Shown: positions 26,430 through 35,303 of the stretch, piece by piece
How positions within the stretch are numbered: the stretch's first letter is position 1
Layout of the letters: each line of letters opens with the position of its first letter
From: Roseiarcus sp963807735
GTDB lineage: Bacteria > Pseudomonadota > Alphaproteobacteria > Rhizobiales > Beijerinckiaceae
Reading direction: 5' to 3'
NCBI GenBank assembly: GCA_963807735.1
Contig: CAWEDI010000051.1
Location: 1-64,000 of the forward strand
DNA length: 64,000 bases
The notes under the pieces: generated by a model
The model's database searches: none
The model's input: the letters and a program-made list of their open reading frames with translations, nothing else
Told to the model about the DNA's origin: nothing
Program-made: the position numbers and the translations under genes

Positions 26430-27617
26430 ATGTCGTTTTTGATTCGGGCGTTGGTCGCGACGGCGAGCCTTGCGCTCGCGATCGGCGTCGCTTCCGCCGA
26501 CGATCTCAAGGTTGCGCTGATCTATGGCCGCACCGGCCCGCTGGAGGCGTACGCCAAACAGACCGAAACCGGCTTCAAGATGGGACTAGAATATGCGACC
26601 AAGGGCTCGATGCAGGTCGGCGGCCGCAAGATCGTCATCATCACCAAGGACGATCAGGGCAAGCCCGATCTCGCCAAGAGCGCGCTGACCGAGGCCTATG
26701 AGGATGACGGCGCCGAAATCGCCATTGGCACTACGTCCTCGCCGGCGACCATCGCCATGCTGCCCGTGGCGGAGGAGCACAAGAAGGTGCTCATCGTCGA
26801 GCCGGCGGTCGCCGATCAGATCACCGGCGAAAAATGGAACCGCTACATCTTCCGCACCGCACGAAATTCGACGCAGGATGCGATCTCCAACGCGGTGGCG
26901 ATCGGCGCGCCGGGCGTGCAGATCGGCGTGCTGGCCGTGGACAACGCGTTCGGCCGCGACGGCGTCGCCGCCTTCAAGAGCGCGCTTGGCAAAACCGGCG
27001 CGACGCTGGCGGCCGAGGAATACGCGCCGGCCTCAACAACGGATTTCACCGCGGTCGGCCAGCGCTTGTTCGACGCGCTGAAGGACAAACCGGGCAAGAA
27101 GCTGATCTGGTTCATCTGGGCCGGCGCCGCCAACCCGCTCGCCAAGCTCGCCGACATGGACCCCGGCCGTTATGGCATCGGCTTCGCCGCCGCCGGCAAT
27201 ATCCTGCCGGTGCTCGTCGCCTACAAGCGCTTCCCCGGGCTCGAGGGCGCGGCGTATTATTACTACGGCATCCCGAAGAACCCGATCAACGATTGGCTGG
27301 TCGCCGAGCATCAGAAGCGCTTCAACGCGCCGCCGGATTTCTTCACCTGCGGAGGCTTTGCGGCGGCGATGGCGCTGGTCGCCTCGGTCGAGAAGGCCGG
27401 TTCAACCGACGCCGAGAAGCTGATCCCGGCGATGGAGGGGCTCGAATTCGATACGCCGAAAGGCAAGATGATCTTCCGCAAGGAGGATCATCAGGCGTTG
27501 CAATCGATGTTCGCGTTCAAGATCAAGGTTGATCCCAATGTCGCCTGGGGCGTGCCGGAGCTGACGCGCGAACTGAAGATCGAGGACATGGACATTCCGA
27601 TCCGCAACAAGCGCTAG
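26430..27617 (+). CDS. periplasmic substrate-binding protein of an ABC transporter
   Basis: The 395-residue protein starts at 26430 with GGAGGCGAAGGG upstream. A signal peptide ends in GVASA before DDLKVALIYGRTGPLEAYA. The fold is the branched-chain amino-acid/amide type (Peripla_BP_6): KGSMQVGGRKIVIITKDDQG, IAIGTTSSPATIAMLP and AVDNAFGRDGVAAF. Permease and ATPase genes are absent, so it must use components encoded elsewhere or act in sensing. Downstream are an AtzG/AtzE pair, so an amide such as a urea derivative or oxalurate is a reasonable ligand guess. Confidence 0.85.
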   Translation: MSFLIRALVATASLALAIGVASADDLKVALIYGRTGPLEAYAKQTETGFKMGLEYATKGSMQVGGRKIVIITKDDQGKPDLAKSALTEAYEDDGAEIAIGTTSSPATIAMLPVAEEHKKVLIVEPAVADQITGEKWNRYIFRTARNSTQDAISNAVAIGAPGVQIGVLAVDNAFGRDGVAAFKSALGKTGATLAAEEYAPASTTDFTAVGQRLFDALKDKPGKKLIWFIWAGAANPLAKLADMDPGRYGIGFAAAGNILPVLVAYKRFPGLEGAAYYYYGIPKNPINDWLVAEHQKRFNAPPDFFTCGGFAAAMALVASVEKAGSTDAEKLIPAMEGLEFDTPKGKMIFRKEDHQALQSMFAFKIKVDPNVAWGVPELTRELKIEDMDIPIRNKR

Positions 27618-27724
27618 AACGCTTTCCAAAGAGGTTGCGAACGTCATCGGAGGGTTTGCCTAGCGGTCGACCTTCCGCAGCCGAATCAAACCTGGCATTG
27701 CACGAAGTTTGCATGAGGGACGGC

Positions 27725-27910
27725 ATGAGCGAAGCCTTCGATCCCGCCGCCGTCGCTGAAGCGATGGCCCCGTTGCTCGGACTGGAGCTGACGCCGGAGC
27801 GGCGCGCGCCGGTCTTGCTGCATCTCAAGATCGCCGCCGATTTCGCAGCCTTGCTCGACGCCGCGGCGCTGGGCGACGAGGCTGAGCCCGCGCCGGTCTA
27901 CACGCCATGA
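27725..27910 (+). CDS. AtzG-like (DUF4089) small subunit
   Basis: The 61-residue protein (MSEAFDPAAVAEAMAPLLGL, then HLKIAADFAALLDA) is an AtzG/HpxX-type helical partner. In the known AtzEG complex it binds and stabilises the amidase AtzE. Its stop overlaps the amidase start by four bases, the same arrangement as in other atzG-atzE pairs. ATG at 27713 is a possible earlier start. Confidence 0.85.
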   Translation: MSEAFDPAAVAEAMAPLLGLELTPERRAPVLLHLKIAADFAALLDAAALGDEAEPAPVYTP

Positions 27911-29298
27911 TCGACGGTTCGGCCGAAGCAATCGCCGCCGCGGTGCGCGGCGGCGAGGTCACGGCGCGCGCGGTGATCGAGGCGACGCTTGTTCGCATTG
28001 CCGAGCGCAACCTGAAGCTCAACGCCTTCACCGACGTCACCGCCGCGCGCGCATTGGCCCGCGCCGACGCGCTCGATGCGCGCCGGGCCAAGGGCGAGCC
28101 GCTCGGCCCGCTCGCCGGGGCGCCGTTCTCGGTGAAGAACCTGTTCGACGTGCAGGGGCTGCCGACGCGAGCGGGATCGAAGATCAACCGAGAGTGCCCG
28201 CCGGCCCGCGAGGACGCCACGTTAGTGAAGCGGCTGGAGGCGGCCGGCGCCGTTCTCGTCGGCGCGCTCAACATGGGCGAATATGCCTACGACTTTACCG
28301 GCGAGAACGCCCACGACGGCCCCTCGCGCAATCCGCACGATGTTGCGCACATGACGGGCGGCTCCTCCGGCGGCTCCGGCGGCGCCGTCGCCGGCGGGTT
28401 GACGCCGATCGCGCTCGGCTCCGACACCAATGGCTCGATCCGCGTGCCGTCGTCGTTCTGCGGCGTGTTCGGGCTGAAGCCGACCTACGGGCGGCTGTCG
28501 CGAGCGCATACGTTTCCGTTCGTCGCCAGCCTCGATCATCTCGGTCCGCTCGCCCGTTCGGTCGGCGATCTCGCCGCGAGTTTCGACGCCATGCAGGGCC
28601 CCGATCCCGCCGATCCCGCGCTCGCCGACAAGCCCATCGCGCTGACCCGCCCGTCGCTCGACGACGGCGCCGTGGGCTTGCGTATCGCCAGGCTCGGCGG
28701 CTACTTCGCGCGCGGCGGCGAGCCGGCGGGGTTCGCCGCGGTCGAGGTCGTCGGCAGGGCGTTGAAGGTCGAGCGCACGGTCGAACTCGCCGGCGCCGAA
28801 CTCGCCCGCGCCGCCGCCTATCTCATCACCATGACCGAGGGCGCGGCGCTGCATCTCGACCGCCTGCGCGAGCGCGCGCAGGACTACGATCCCGACGTGC
28901 GCGATCGTCTGATCGCCGGGGCCATGCTGCCGGGCGTGTGGGCGGCGCGGGCGCAGAAATATCGCCGCCGCTTCCGCGAGGAGGCGCTGGCGCTGTTCCG
29001 CGACGTCGATGTGCTGATCGCCCCCGCGACCCCGTGCCGGGCGCCGAAAATCGGCCAGAAGACCTTCGTGCTCGATGGCCGGGAAATGCTGGTGAGGCCC
29101 AACATCGGCGTGTTCACGCAGCCGATCTCGTTCATCGGCCTGCCCGTCGTCGCGGTCCCGATCTGGACGGACGGCGTCGGCCTGCCGATCGGCGTGCAGA
29201 TCATCGCGCCGCCGTGGCGCGAGGATCTGGCCCTGCGGGTGGCGCGTCAGTTGGAGCGCGACGGCGTGGCGTTCGCGCCGGCGGCGTCTTTCGCTTAA
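27907..29298 (+). CDS. AtzE family amidohydrolase
   Basis: The 463-residue protein is an amidase-signature enzyme of the AtzE/HpxY group. The Ser-cisSer-Lys triad is visible: Lys in GAPFSVKNLFD, the cis-Ser in HMTGGSSGGSGGAVAGG, and the nucleophile Ser in GSDTNGSIRVPSSFCG. Characterised relatives hydrolyse 1-carboxybiuret (AtzE); HpxY has been linked genetically to oxalurate catabolism. The AtzG partner upstream is coupled by a four-base overlap. HpxZ is encoded 0.6 kb downstream, which favours an oxalurate-type pathway. HpxW is not present. Confidence 0.88.
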   Translation: MIDGSAEAIAAAVRGGEVTARAVIEATLVRIAERNLKLNAFTDVTAARALARADALDARRAKGEPLGPLAGAPFSVKNLFDVQGLPTRAGSKINRECPPAREDATLVKRLEAAGAVLVGALNMGEYAYDFTGENAHDGPSRNPHDVAHMTGGSSGGSGGAVAGGLTPIALGSDTNGSIRVPSSFCGVFGLKPTYGRLSRAHTFPFVASLDHLGPLARSVGDLAASFDAMQGPDPADPALADKPIALTRPSLDDGAVGLRIARLGGYFARGGEPAGFAAVEVVGRALKVERTVELAGAELARAAAYLITMTEGAALHLDRLRERAQDYDPDVRDRLIAGAMLPGVWAARAQKYRRRFREEALALFRDVDVLIAPATPCRAPKIGQKTFVLDGREMLVRPNIGVFTQPISFIGLPVVAVPIWTDGVGLPIGVQIIAPPWREDLALRVARQLERDGVAFAPAASFA

Positions 29299-29380
29299 AC
29301 GGGCTCGCCGCCGGGGAGGAACCTCCGAGCCGGATTTCGCGTTGCTCTCGCTGTCTGAATTAAGGACAGGGAGCGAGCTC

Positions 29381-29614
29381 ATGCGAAATTTCTTGGCGGC
29401 GGTCTCAGCGTTTGGACTTATCAGCTCCGTCGCGATCGCGGACGAGGTGATTGTGCAGCCGGCGCCCGGCGCTGTTATCGAAAATCGTGCGGCCTCCGAG
29501 AGCACAACGACCACCAAGACAGTGCGCCACGGCAATGGTTGCGCCACGCGCTCCATGACGAAAACCAACGACGACACCGACACCAGCGTTACGCGCACGC
29601 AAACCAATTGCTGA
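29381..29614 (+). CDS. small secreted protein
   Basis: The 77-residue product has a signal peptide (FLAAVSAFGLISSVAIA before DEVIVQP). The mature part of ~57 residues is Thr-rich (ESTTTTKTV, TKTNDDTDTSVTRTQT) and has two Cys, one central and one at the very C-terminus, that could pair. The start at 29381 is preceded by AGGGAGCGAGCTC. No family is recognised. It sits between the AtzE-like and HpxZ genes but has no obvious link with them. Confidence 0.6.
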   Translation: MRNFLAAVSAFGLISSVAIADEVIVQPAPGAVIENRAASESTTTTKTVRHGNGCATRSMTKTNDDTDTSVTRTQTNC

Positions 29615-29690
29615 TTCGCCTCGCGTTCTCGTCGCTCCGCCCGCGGGGGCGGGGCGGCGCTAGAGCGAGTCCCGATCAAGTTGAACCGCT

Positions 29691-29796
29691 GTCATGGCGA
29701 GCGAAGCGAAACCATCCACGTTTCCGCCGAACCAGGCCTAGCCGATTAGCCTGCGATCTCGGCGCGCTGGATTGCTTCGCTTCGCTCGCAATGACG
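29691..29796. repeat. palindromic intergenic repeat, family B copy 2
   Basis: The arms are gtcatggcgagcgaagcgaa and the near complement ttgcttcgcttcgctcgcaa plus tgacg. The centre (cgatctcggcgcgctgg) is the reverse complement of the centre of the copy at 9988, with a few mismatches, so this copy is inverted. It lies between the small secreted protein and hpxZ. Confidence 0.85.
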
Positions 29797-29893
29797 AAGC
29801 CGACTCAATTCGTTCGGTAAGCGCTGTAGGCTTGAATAGCGCGGCGCGGCGTGCTTGGCTTGGCGGGTCTTTGATGCCGCCGGGGATGCCCTT

Positions 29894-30283
29894 GTGATTG
29901 TCGACGATCTTCTGATCAAAGCCGAAGTTGAGGCCGAATTCGCCGCCTACGAAAAGGCGCTGACGAGCAACGACGTTGAGGCGCTCGACGGCTTCTTCCG
30001 CAACGCCCCGGAATCCGTGCGCTTTGGCGCGGCCGAGAATCTCTTCGGGTTTGCTGCTATTCAGGCGTTCCGCGCGGCGAGGTCGCCCGCCGGGCTGGCC
30101 CGCACGCTTGAACGGACGCAGATCACGACGTACGGCCGCGATTGCGCGGTCGCCTCGACGTTGTTCCGCCGCGAATCTGCGCCCGGAAAAATAGGGCGAC
30201 AGATGCAAACCTGGGTGAGGTTTCCCGAGGGTTGGCGCATCGTCGCCGCGAATGTCAGCCTGATCGACGAGCCGAAAGCGTGA
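29894..30283 (+). CDS. hpxZ: HpxZ-like protein (AtzH/DUF3225, SnoaL/NTF2 fold)
   Basis: The protein of about 129 residues shows VEAEFAAYEKALTSNDVEAL, FFRNAPESVRFGAAENLFGF, AIQAFRAARSP and MQTWVRFPEGWRIVAANVS, the pattern of HpxZ/AtzH proteins with an NTF2-like fold. The GTG at 29894 gives the usual family length; the longer frame from 29855 lacks support. The family occurs with AtzE/HpxY amidases in oxalurate and cyanuric-acid catabolism, but its exact task is unclear. Its stop overlaps the oxygenase start by four bases. Confidence 0.82.
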   Translation: MIVDDLLIKAEVEAEFAAYEKALTSNDVEALDGFFRNAPESVRFGAAENLFGFAAIQAFRAARSPAGLARTLERTQITTYGRDCAVASTLFRRESAPGKIGRQMQTWVRFPEGWRIVAANVSLIDEPKA

Positions 30284-31218
30284 GCTCGCAAATTCCGGTG
30301 ATTGATCTCGCGCCGCTGCGCGAGGGCCACGAAACCGGGCTCGAGGCCGTCGCCCGCGAGATCGGCGCGGCTTGCCGAGACGTCGGCTTTTTCTACGTGG
30401 TCAACCACGGCGTGCCCGCCGAATTGATCGACGACGCATTCGCCAAATCGCGCGCCTTCTTCGCGCAATCGGTGGCGGAAAAGCTCGAACTCGCGATGGA
30501 CGTGGTCGGGGGAAACCGCGGCTATACCGGGTTCATGGGCGAGGCGCTCGATCCCACGCACGGGCGCGACAAGAAGGAAGCGTTCAACATCGGCATCGAA
30601 CTCGCCGCCGACGATCCCGGGCTCGCCAGCGAGCCGTTTCGCGCGCTCAACGCATGGCCGCGGACGTCTGGCTTTCGCCAGACGATGTTGCAATATTTCC
30701 AGGCCTGCGAGCGGCTCGGCGCTGAGATTCACCGCGCGTTCGCGCGCGATCTCGGCCTTGCCGACGCGTTTTTCAAAGACAAGCTCGAACGCTCGCTGGC
30801 GACCTTGCGGCTGCTGCGCTATCCGCCGGAACCCGCAGGCGAGATCGGCGCCGGGACGCACACCGATTACGGCAACATCACGCTGCTCGCGACCGACGGC
30901 GTCGGCGGCCTGGAGGTGAGAACGCGCAACGGCGAATGGTTGGCCGCCCCGTCGATCGATGGCGCCTTCGTGGTCAACATCGGCGATTGTCTGATGCGCT
31001 GGACCAACGACGTCTATGTTTCGACGCCGCACCGCGTAGTGAGCCGAGGCGGAGGCGAGCGCTATTCGATCGCCTTCTTTCTCGATCCGCATCCGTTGGC
31101 GAGGGTAGAGGCGATCCCGTCTTGCGTCCCGGCGGGCGCGGCGCCGAAGTATCCGCCGATTCTCGCCCACGAGTATCTGCGGTCGCGCTTCGAGGCGACA
31201 TACGCAATTCCCAGTTGA
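30280..31218 (+). CDS. isopenicillin-N-synthase-like 2OG-Fe(II) oxygenase
   Basis: The 312-residue protein starts at GTG 30280 (SSQIPVIDLAPLREG). It has the two conserved domains DIOX_N and 2OG-FeII_Oxy: GFFYVVNHGVP, then iron ligands in GTHTDYGNITLLA and STPHRVVSR, and the cosubstrate-binding RYSIAFF. Typical reactions are hydroxylation or oxidative ring chemistry with 2-oxoglutarate. It is coupled to hpxZ by a four-base overlap, which suggests that it feeds or extends the same nitrogen-compound pathway; the substrate is unknown. Confidence 0.88.
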   Translation: MSSQIPVIDLAPLREGHETGLEAVAREIGAACRDVGFFYVVNHGVPAELIDDAFAKSRAFFAQSVAEKLELAMDVVGGNRGYTGFMGEALDPTHGRDKKEAFNIGIELAADDPGLASEPFRALNAWPRTSGFRQTMLQYFQACERLGAEIHRAFARDLGLADAFFKDKLERSLATLRLLRYPPEPAGEIGAGTHTDYGNITLLATDGVGGLEVRTRNGEWLAAPSIDGAFVVNIGDCLMRWTNDVYVSTPHRVVSRGGGERYSIAFFLDPHPLARVEAIPSCVPAGAAPKYPPILAHEYLRSRFEATYAIPS

Positions 31219-31234
31219 ACGAACCCGAGGCGGC

Positions 31235-33811
31235 TTACCCGCTCCGTTGCGGGTTGCGCGCGCTCTCCATGCCGGCCGCCAGCGTGCGTGCGGTGTACGG
31301 CTTGCGCACCACGGGCACGTCGTGAAACTTCTGCGGGATCATCCGGCTGTCGCCATAACCGGTGGCGAAGACGAACGGTACCCCCAGTTCGCGTAGGCGC
31401 TCGGCGACGGATAGGGATGTCGTGCGACCGAGATTGACGTCGAGCACCGCGACATCAGGCGTCAGCCGCGCCAGGATGCGCTCGGCCTCCGTGGTTGTGG
31501 CGGCGATCAGCACCTCGGACGCGCCGCTCTCCCTCAGCAATTGCTCCGCGTTGAGCGCGATGACGAATTGGTCTTCGACCAGCAGCACGCACTGCTCGGC
31601 GAGCGGCCGGTCGCGTTCCGTCCTTCGCTCCTCGGCTTCGGCGGGTGGGCTCGCCTGCTGCGAGCGGTCCTCGAAGAATCGGGCCGGGATCAGGAATCGC
31701 GCCCGCAAACCCTCGGGCGGATACTCGATCTCGCTCTCCCCGCCGAGATCGAAAGGCACGCTGCGCCGGATCAGGGACGCGCCGAACCCCGTGCGCTCGG
31801 GCGGTATGAGCGGCGGTCCGCCAGTCTCGCGCCACAGCATTTCGCAATCGCCGCTCGGCGTCACCTTCCAGGACACGTCGAGCCGTCCGGAAGGCGTGAC
31901 CAGGGCGCCGTACTTGGCGGCGTTGGTCGCCATCTCGTGCAGCACCAGCGCCAGCACGGAATAGGCGCGTGCGTCGAGAACGAGTTGAGGTCCGGCGATA
32001 TGCACGTCGCGGCCGTGGTAGGGGCCGAGTTCGGCGAGCGCCAGCGCGGTGAGGTGGCCGCCGCCGTCGCTGCGCACGATCTGATCGTGGGCGTTGGCAA
32101 GGGCGATGATGCGACCCTTCAACGCCGCCGCATAGGCGCTGACCTCGCGGCCCTGGCCGGCGTCCTGACTGACAAGCGCTTTGATGAGCGCCAGGATGTT
32201 CTTGACGCGGTGGTTGAGCTCCTCGTTGAGCGTCTTCTGCCGCACGTCGGCCTCGCGGCGTTCGCGCGCCAGCACCTCAGAGTGCCGCATCATGATTTCG
32301 AGCAGTTGCACGCGAGCCGCTTCCGCGGTCTGCCGATCGGTCACCGTCCACGGCGCCGATTGTTCGCGCACTGTCTCCTTCCAGATCTCGAAGCTCTTGC
32401 GGGGCGAAAGCCGGTCGCCGCTCGGACCGGTCCTGTAGACCTTGTTGGGGTCGCCGCCCCAGTTGAGGGTCTCGACCTGTTCGCGGCGGAAAAACAACAG
32501 ATAGTCGCGCGGCAGTTGCGACAGCGGAACCGCCAGTACGCCCGAAGCCTCGGCGGCGTAACTTGCGGCGCCGGCGAATTCGCGCGCCAGGGCGTGCGTC
32601 GACCAGACCCGGCCGGTGGCCCGCTCCCGAACGAAGGCGCCGAACGCAGCGACCTGATCGGCCGGCGGGGTCGCGCCATGGGCGCGCCAATCGCCGTCGA
32701 TGTAGATGGCGACGCCGTCGCTCGGGATCAGGACGTTGAGCGAAGGCAGGCGGTTGCGCAGAAAATCTGCGACATTGGTCTCGGCCGAGGTTTCGCTGAC
32801 GATCCGGTCGAGCGCTTCGCGGGCGCGCGTCGCGGCCGACAGCGCCTCGGCGCGCTCGAACGCCTCGACACGCAGCGAGAACACTTCGGCGAACATCTCC
32901 GTCGCCACGCGCTGCGCCAGCGTCAGCGCCTTCGGCTCGTAATGATGGCAGGCGATCAGGCCCCATAGCGCGCCGTTGACGATGATCGACACCGACATCG
33001 ACGCCGCCACGCCCATGTTGCGCAGATATTCCAAATGGATCGGCGAGACACTGCGCAGATGGGCGTAGGACAGGTCGAGCGCCGCGCCGCTGGCGTCGAG
33101 TAGCGGCTCGATCGCGACGCCGCAATCGTGGGCGTCGTTGATGACGCGGATGGTGTTGCGCAGGTACAGCACCCGAGCCTGCTGCGGAATGTCGCCCGCC
33201 GGGAAATGCTGGCCAGAGAAGCTTTCGAGATCGCCGCGCTTGTCCTCCGCGATCACCTTGCCGGCGCCATCCTCGGCGAATCGGTAGACCATTACGCGGT
33301 CGTAGCCGAGAATCGCGCGCATGAGCCGAGGCGTGATGACGAACAGGTCGTTGAGCTTGGCGCAGGATTGCGTGCGCGAGATGAGGTTGCGGGCGATGTC
33401 GAGCGCCCCGTATTCGGCGACGGCCGCGGGCTCGAACTCGATGATCGCCTGTCCGGCATGCGTGTGGACGCTGACGTCGAACGCGCCGCTGCGCCCGTCC
33501 AAACGCCGGTTGAACAACAGACCGGGCCGGCGCGGATCCCGCGCCTTGCTGAGCGCGTTGCGCAGCTCGTGGGCGAGCGTCTCGCCGACGAGGCTCGTGA
33601 ACGCGGCGCCGTTCAACGTTTGCGGGTCGGTCTCCAAGATCGCAGGGGCGTTGACGGAGTGACGTCGAACCGACTCCATCGTTGCGTCGCACGCGACCAG
33701 ACACCCATGCGACTGCACCGCGCCGGGAATGTGGATCGGCTCGCGATCGCAATTGGTGATGTCAACCTTGTCCGCCAACCCTTGGACTCCGACCCCGCGG
33801 CGAATCGCCAC
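31235..33811 (-). CDS. bacteriophytochrome HWE-type histidine kinase with C-terminal receiver
   Basis: This 858-residue red/far-red photoreceptor has PAS (about 15-110, biliverdin-binding Cys21 in TNCDREPIHIPG), GAF (about 135-310, with PAGDIPQQARVL and DLSYAHLRSVSPIH), PHY (about 320-500), an HWE/HisKA_2 kinase (ELNHRVKNILAL, His534) with ATPase domain (HEMATNAAKYGAL), and a receiver domain with Asp791 in VAVLDVNL. Light absorbed by biliverdin would control autophosphorylation, and the attached receiver may accept or drain phosphate. It is soluble. No heme oxygenase gene or separate response regulator lies nearby. It converges on the 2OG oxygenase with only 16 bases between. Confidence 0.93.
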   Translation of the reverse strand: MAIRRGVGVQGLADKVDITNCDREPIHIPGAVQSHGCLVACDATMESVRRHSVNAPAILETDPQTLNGAAFTSLVGETLAHELRNALSKARDPRRPGLLFNRRLDGRSGAFDVSVHTHAGQAIIEFEPAAVAEYGALDIARNLISRTQSCAKLNDLFVITPRLMRAILGYDRVMVYRFAEDGAGKVIAEDKRGDLESFSGQHFPAGDIPQQARVLYLRNTIRVINDAHDCGVAIEPLLDASGAALDLSYAHLRSVSPIHLEYLRNMGVAASMSVSIIVNGALWGLIACHHYEPKALTLAQRVATEMFAEVFSLRVEAFERAEALSAATRAREALDRIVSETSAETNVADFLRNRLPSLNVLIPSDGVAIYIDGDWRAHGATPPADQVAAFGAFVRERATGRVWSTHALAREFAGAASYAAEASGVLAVPLSQLPRDYLLFFRREQVETLNWGGDPNKVYRTGPSGDRLSPRKSFEIWKETVREQSAPWTVTDRQTAEAARVQLLEIMMRHSEVLARERREADVRQKTLNEELNHRVKNILALIKALVSQDAGQGREVSAYAAALKGRIIALANAHDQIVRSDGGGHLTALALAELGPYHGRDVHIAGPQLVLDARAYSVLALVLHEMATNAAKYGALVTPSGRLDVSWKVTPSGDCEMLWRETGGPPLIPPERTGFGASLIRRSVPFDLGGESEIEYPPEGLRARFLIPARFFEDRSQQASPPAEAEERRTERDRPLAEQCVLLVEDQFVIALNAEQLLRESGASEVLIAATTTEAERILARLTPDVAVLDVNLGRTTSLSVAERLRELGVPFVFATGYGDSRMIPQKFHDVPVVRKPYTARTLAAGMESARNPQRSG

Positions 33812-34124
33812 GATACAACCTAACGCGCGAACGCGCCGTCCGGCGCCGTCGCCAAATTCTCTAGAGCGCGCAACTTAAAGAGCGAGCGAATTCCGCAAAT
33901 CGACACGTTCGAAACTGCGCATACCGCCGGGCTTTCGGATACACGGCGCCGGCGCGCAAGCCAGCGTCGCCGTCAATCGCAGGTTTCTGTTATCAATTCT
34001 CGGCGAACCGGCGCGAGGCGAACGCCGCCACAAAACCTAAACGCACGCCTTCCCGCCGGGTTCCGGGCGCGCTCGAGCGCTGCTCCCCCTTGCGGGCGGC
34101 CGGCGGCTCGTTCATCACCGGGGC
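33812..34124. other. intergenic region between phytochrome and aminotransferase
   Basis: These ~310 bases separate two divergent genes and contain no convincing gene. Short AT-richer stretches near 33855-33905 and 33985-34000 may hold promoters. No RNA, repeat or binding site was recognised. Confidence 0.4.
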
Positions 34125-35303
34125 ATGCAGCAAACCCCCGAACCCGATTGGCGCGCTCTGATCCGCCCCGCCGCCAGCGCGATCGAAACCAGCGGCATTG
34201 TCGAGGTGTTCGACTACGGTCGCCATATCCAGGGGCTCATCCCGTTGTGGGTGGGGGAGGGCGATCTGCCGACCCCTCGCTTCATCGTCGACGCCGCCAA
34301 GGCTTCGCTCGATCGCGGCGAGACATTCTACACCTACCAGTCCGGCGTCCCCGAACTCCGGGCGGCGATTTCGCGCTACATGACCGCCCACTACGGCGAC
34401 GGCCTGTCGCCCGAACGGTTTTTCGTCACCATCGGCGGCATGCACGCGCTCGACATCGCCGTGAAGCTGACGGTGGGACCCGGCGACGAGGCGCTCGTGC
34501 TCGCGCCCGCATGGCCGAATTTCGGCGGCGCGCTGGCGACGAACGGCGCGCGACCGGTGTTCGTCGAGCTCGAAGCCGGGCCATCATGGCGGCTCGACCC
34601 GGAGCGGCTGGGTGCGGCGGTCACGCCTGCGACCCGCGCGATCCTATTCAATTCGCCCGCCAATCCGACCGGCTATGTCGCCAGCCGCGAGGAGATCGTC
34701 GCGGTGCTCGACATCGCCCGCCGCCGTGGCCTGTGGATCATCGCCGACGAGATCTACGGCCGCCTGGTCTATGGCGACAAGCGCGCGGCGTCATTTCACG
34801 ACGTGATGACGTCGGATGACAAGATCCTGTTCGTGCAGACGTTCTCCAAGAACTGGGCGATGACAGGCTGGCGCATCGGCTGGCTCGAAGCGCCGCCGGC
34901 GTTGCAGCCGGTGATCGAAAATCTCGTGCAATATTCGACCTCCGGCGTGCCGGTGCCGGCGCAACGCGCCGCGACCGCGGCGATCACCGACGGCGAGCCG
35001 TTCCTCGCGGAAAGTGTCGCTCGGCTGGCGCGCTGCCGGGACATTATGGTTGAGGGGCTCGCTTCGACGGGCCGCGTGGAATGCGCGACGCCCGAAGGCG
35101 CGTTCTATCTGTTCCCCAAATTCGCCGGTCATGACGATACGCGGCGCCTGGCGTTCCGGCTGATCGATGAGGCGGGGGTCGGCGCCGCGCCGGGCTATGC
35201 TTTCGGACCCGGCGGGGCCGGGCGTTTGCGGCTTTGCTTCGCGCGGTCGCCGGAGATCGTCACCGAGGCGACGCGGCGGCTGGCGGCGTGGCTCGCGCGC
35301 TGA
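34125..35303 (+). CDS. class I/II pyridoxal-phosphate aminotransferase
   Basis: The 392-residue fold-type I aminotransferase shows PLWVGEGDLPTPRFI, SPANPTGYVAS, ADEIYGRLVYG and the PLP lysine in FSKNWAMTGWRIGW. It resembles aspartate/aromatic aminotransferase-like enzymes of the AspC/PatA type. Substrate cannot be decided from sequence. The downstream membrane protein gene starts 16 bases before its end, so the two are cotranscribed. Confidence 0.88.
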   Translation: MQQTPEPDWRALIRPAASAIETSGIVEVFDYGRHIQGLIPLWVGEGDLPTPRFIVDAAKASLDRGETFYTYQSGVPELRAAISRYMTAHYGDGLSPERFFVTIGGMHALDIAVKLTVGPGDEALVLAPAWPNFGGALATNGARPVFVELEAGPSWRLDPERLGAAVTPATRAILFNSPANPTGYVASREEIVAVLDIARRRGLWIIADEIYGRLVYGDKRAASFHDVMTSDDKILFVQTFSKNWAMTGWRIGWLEAPPALQPVIENLVQYSTSGVPVPAQRAATAAITDGEPFLAESVARLARCRDIMVEGLASTGRVECATPEGAFYLFPKFAGHDDTRRLAFRLIDEAGVGAAPGYAFGPGGAGRLRLCFARSPEIVTEATRRLAAWLAR

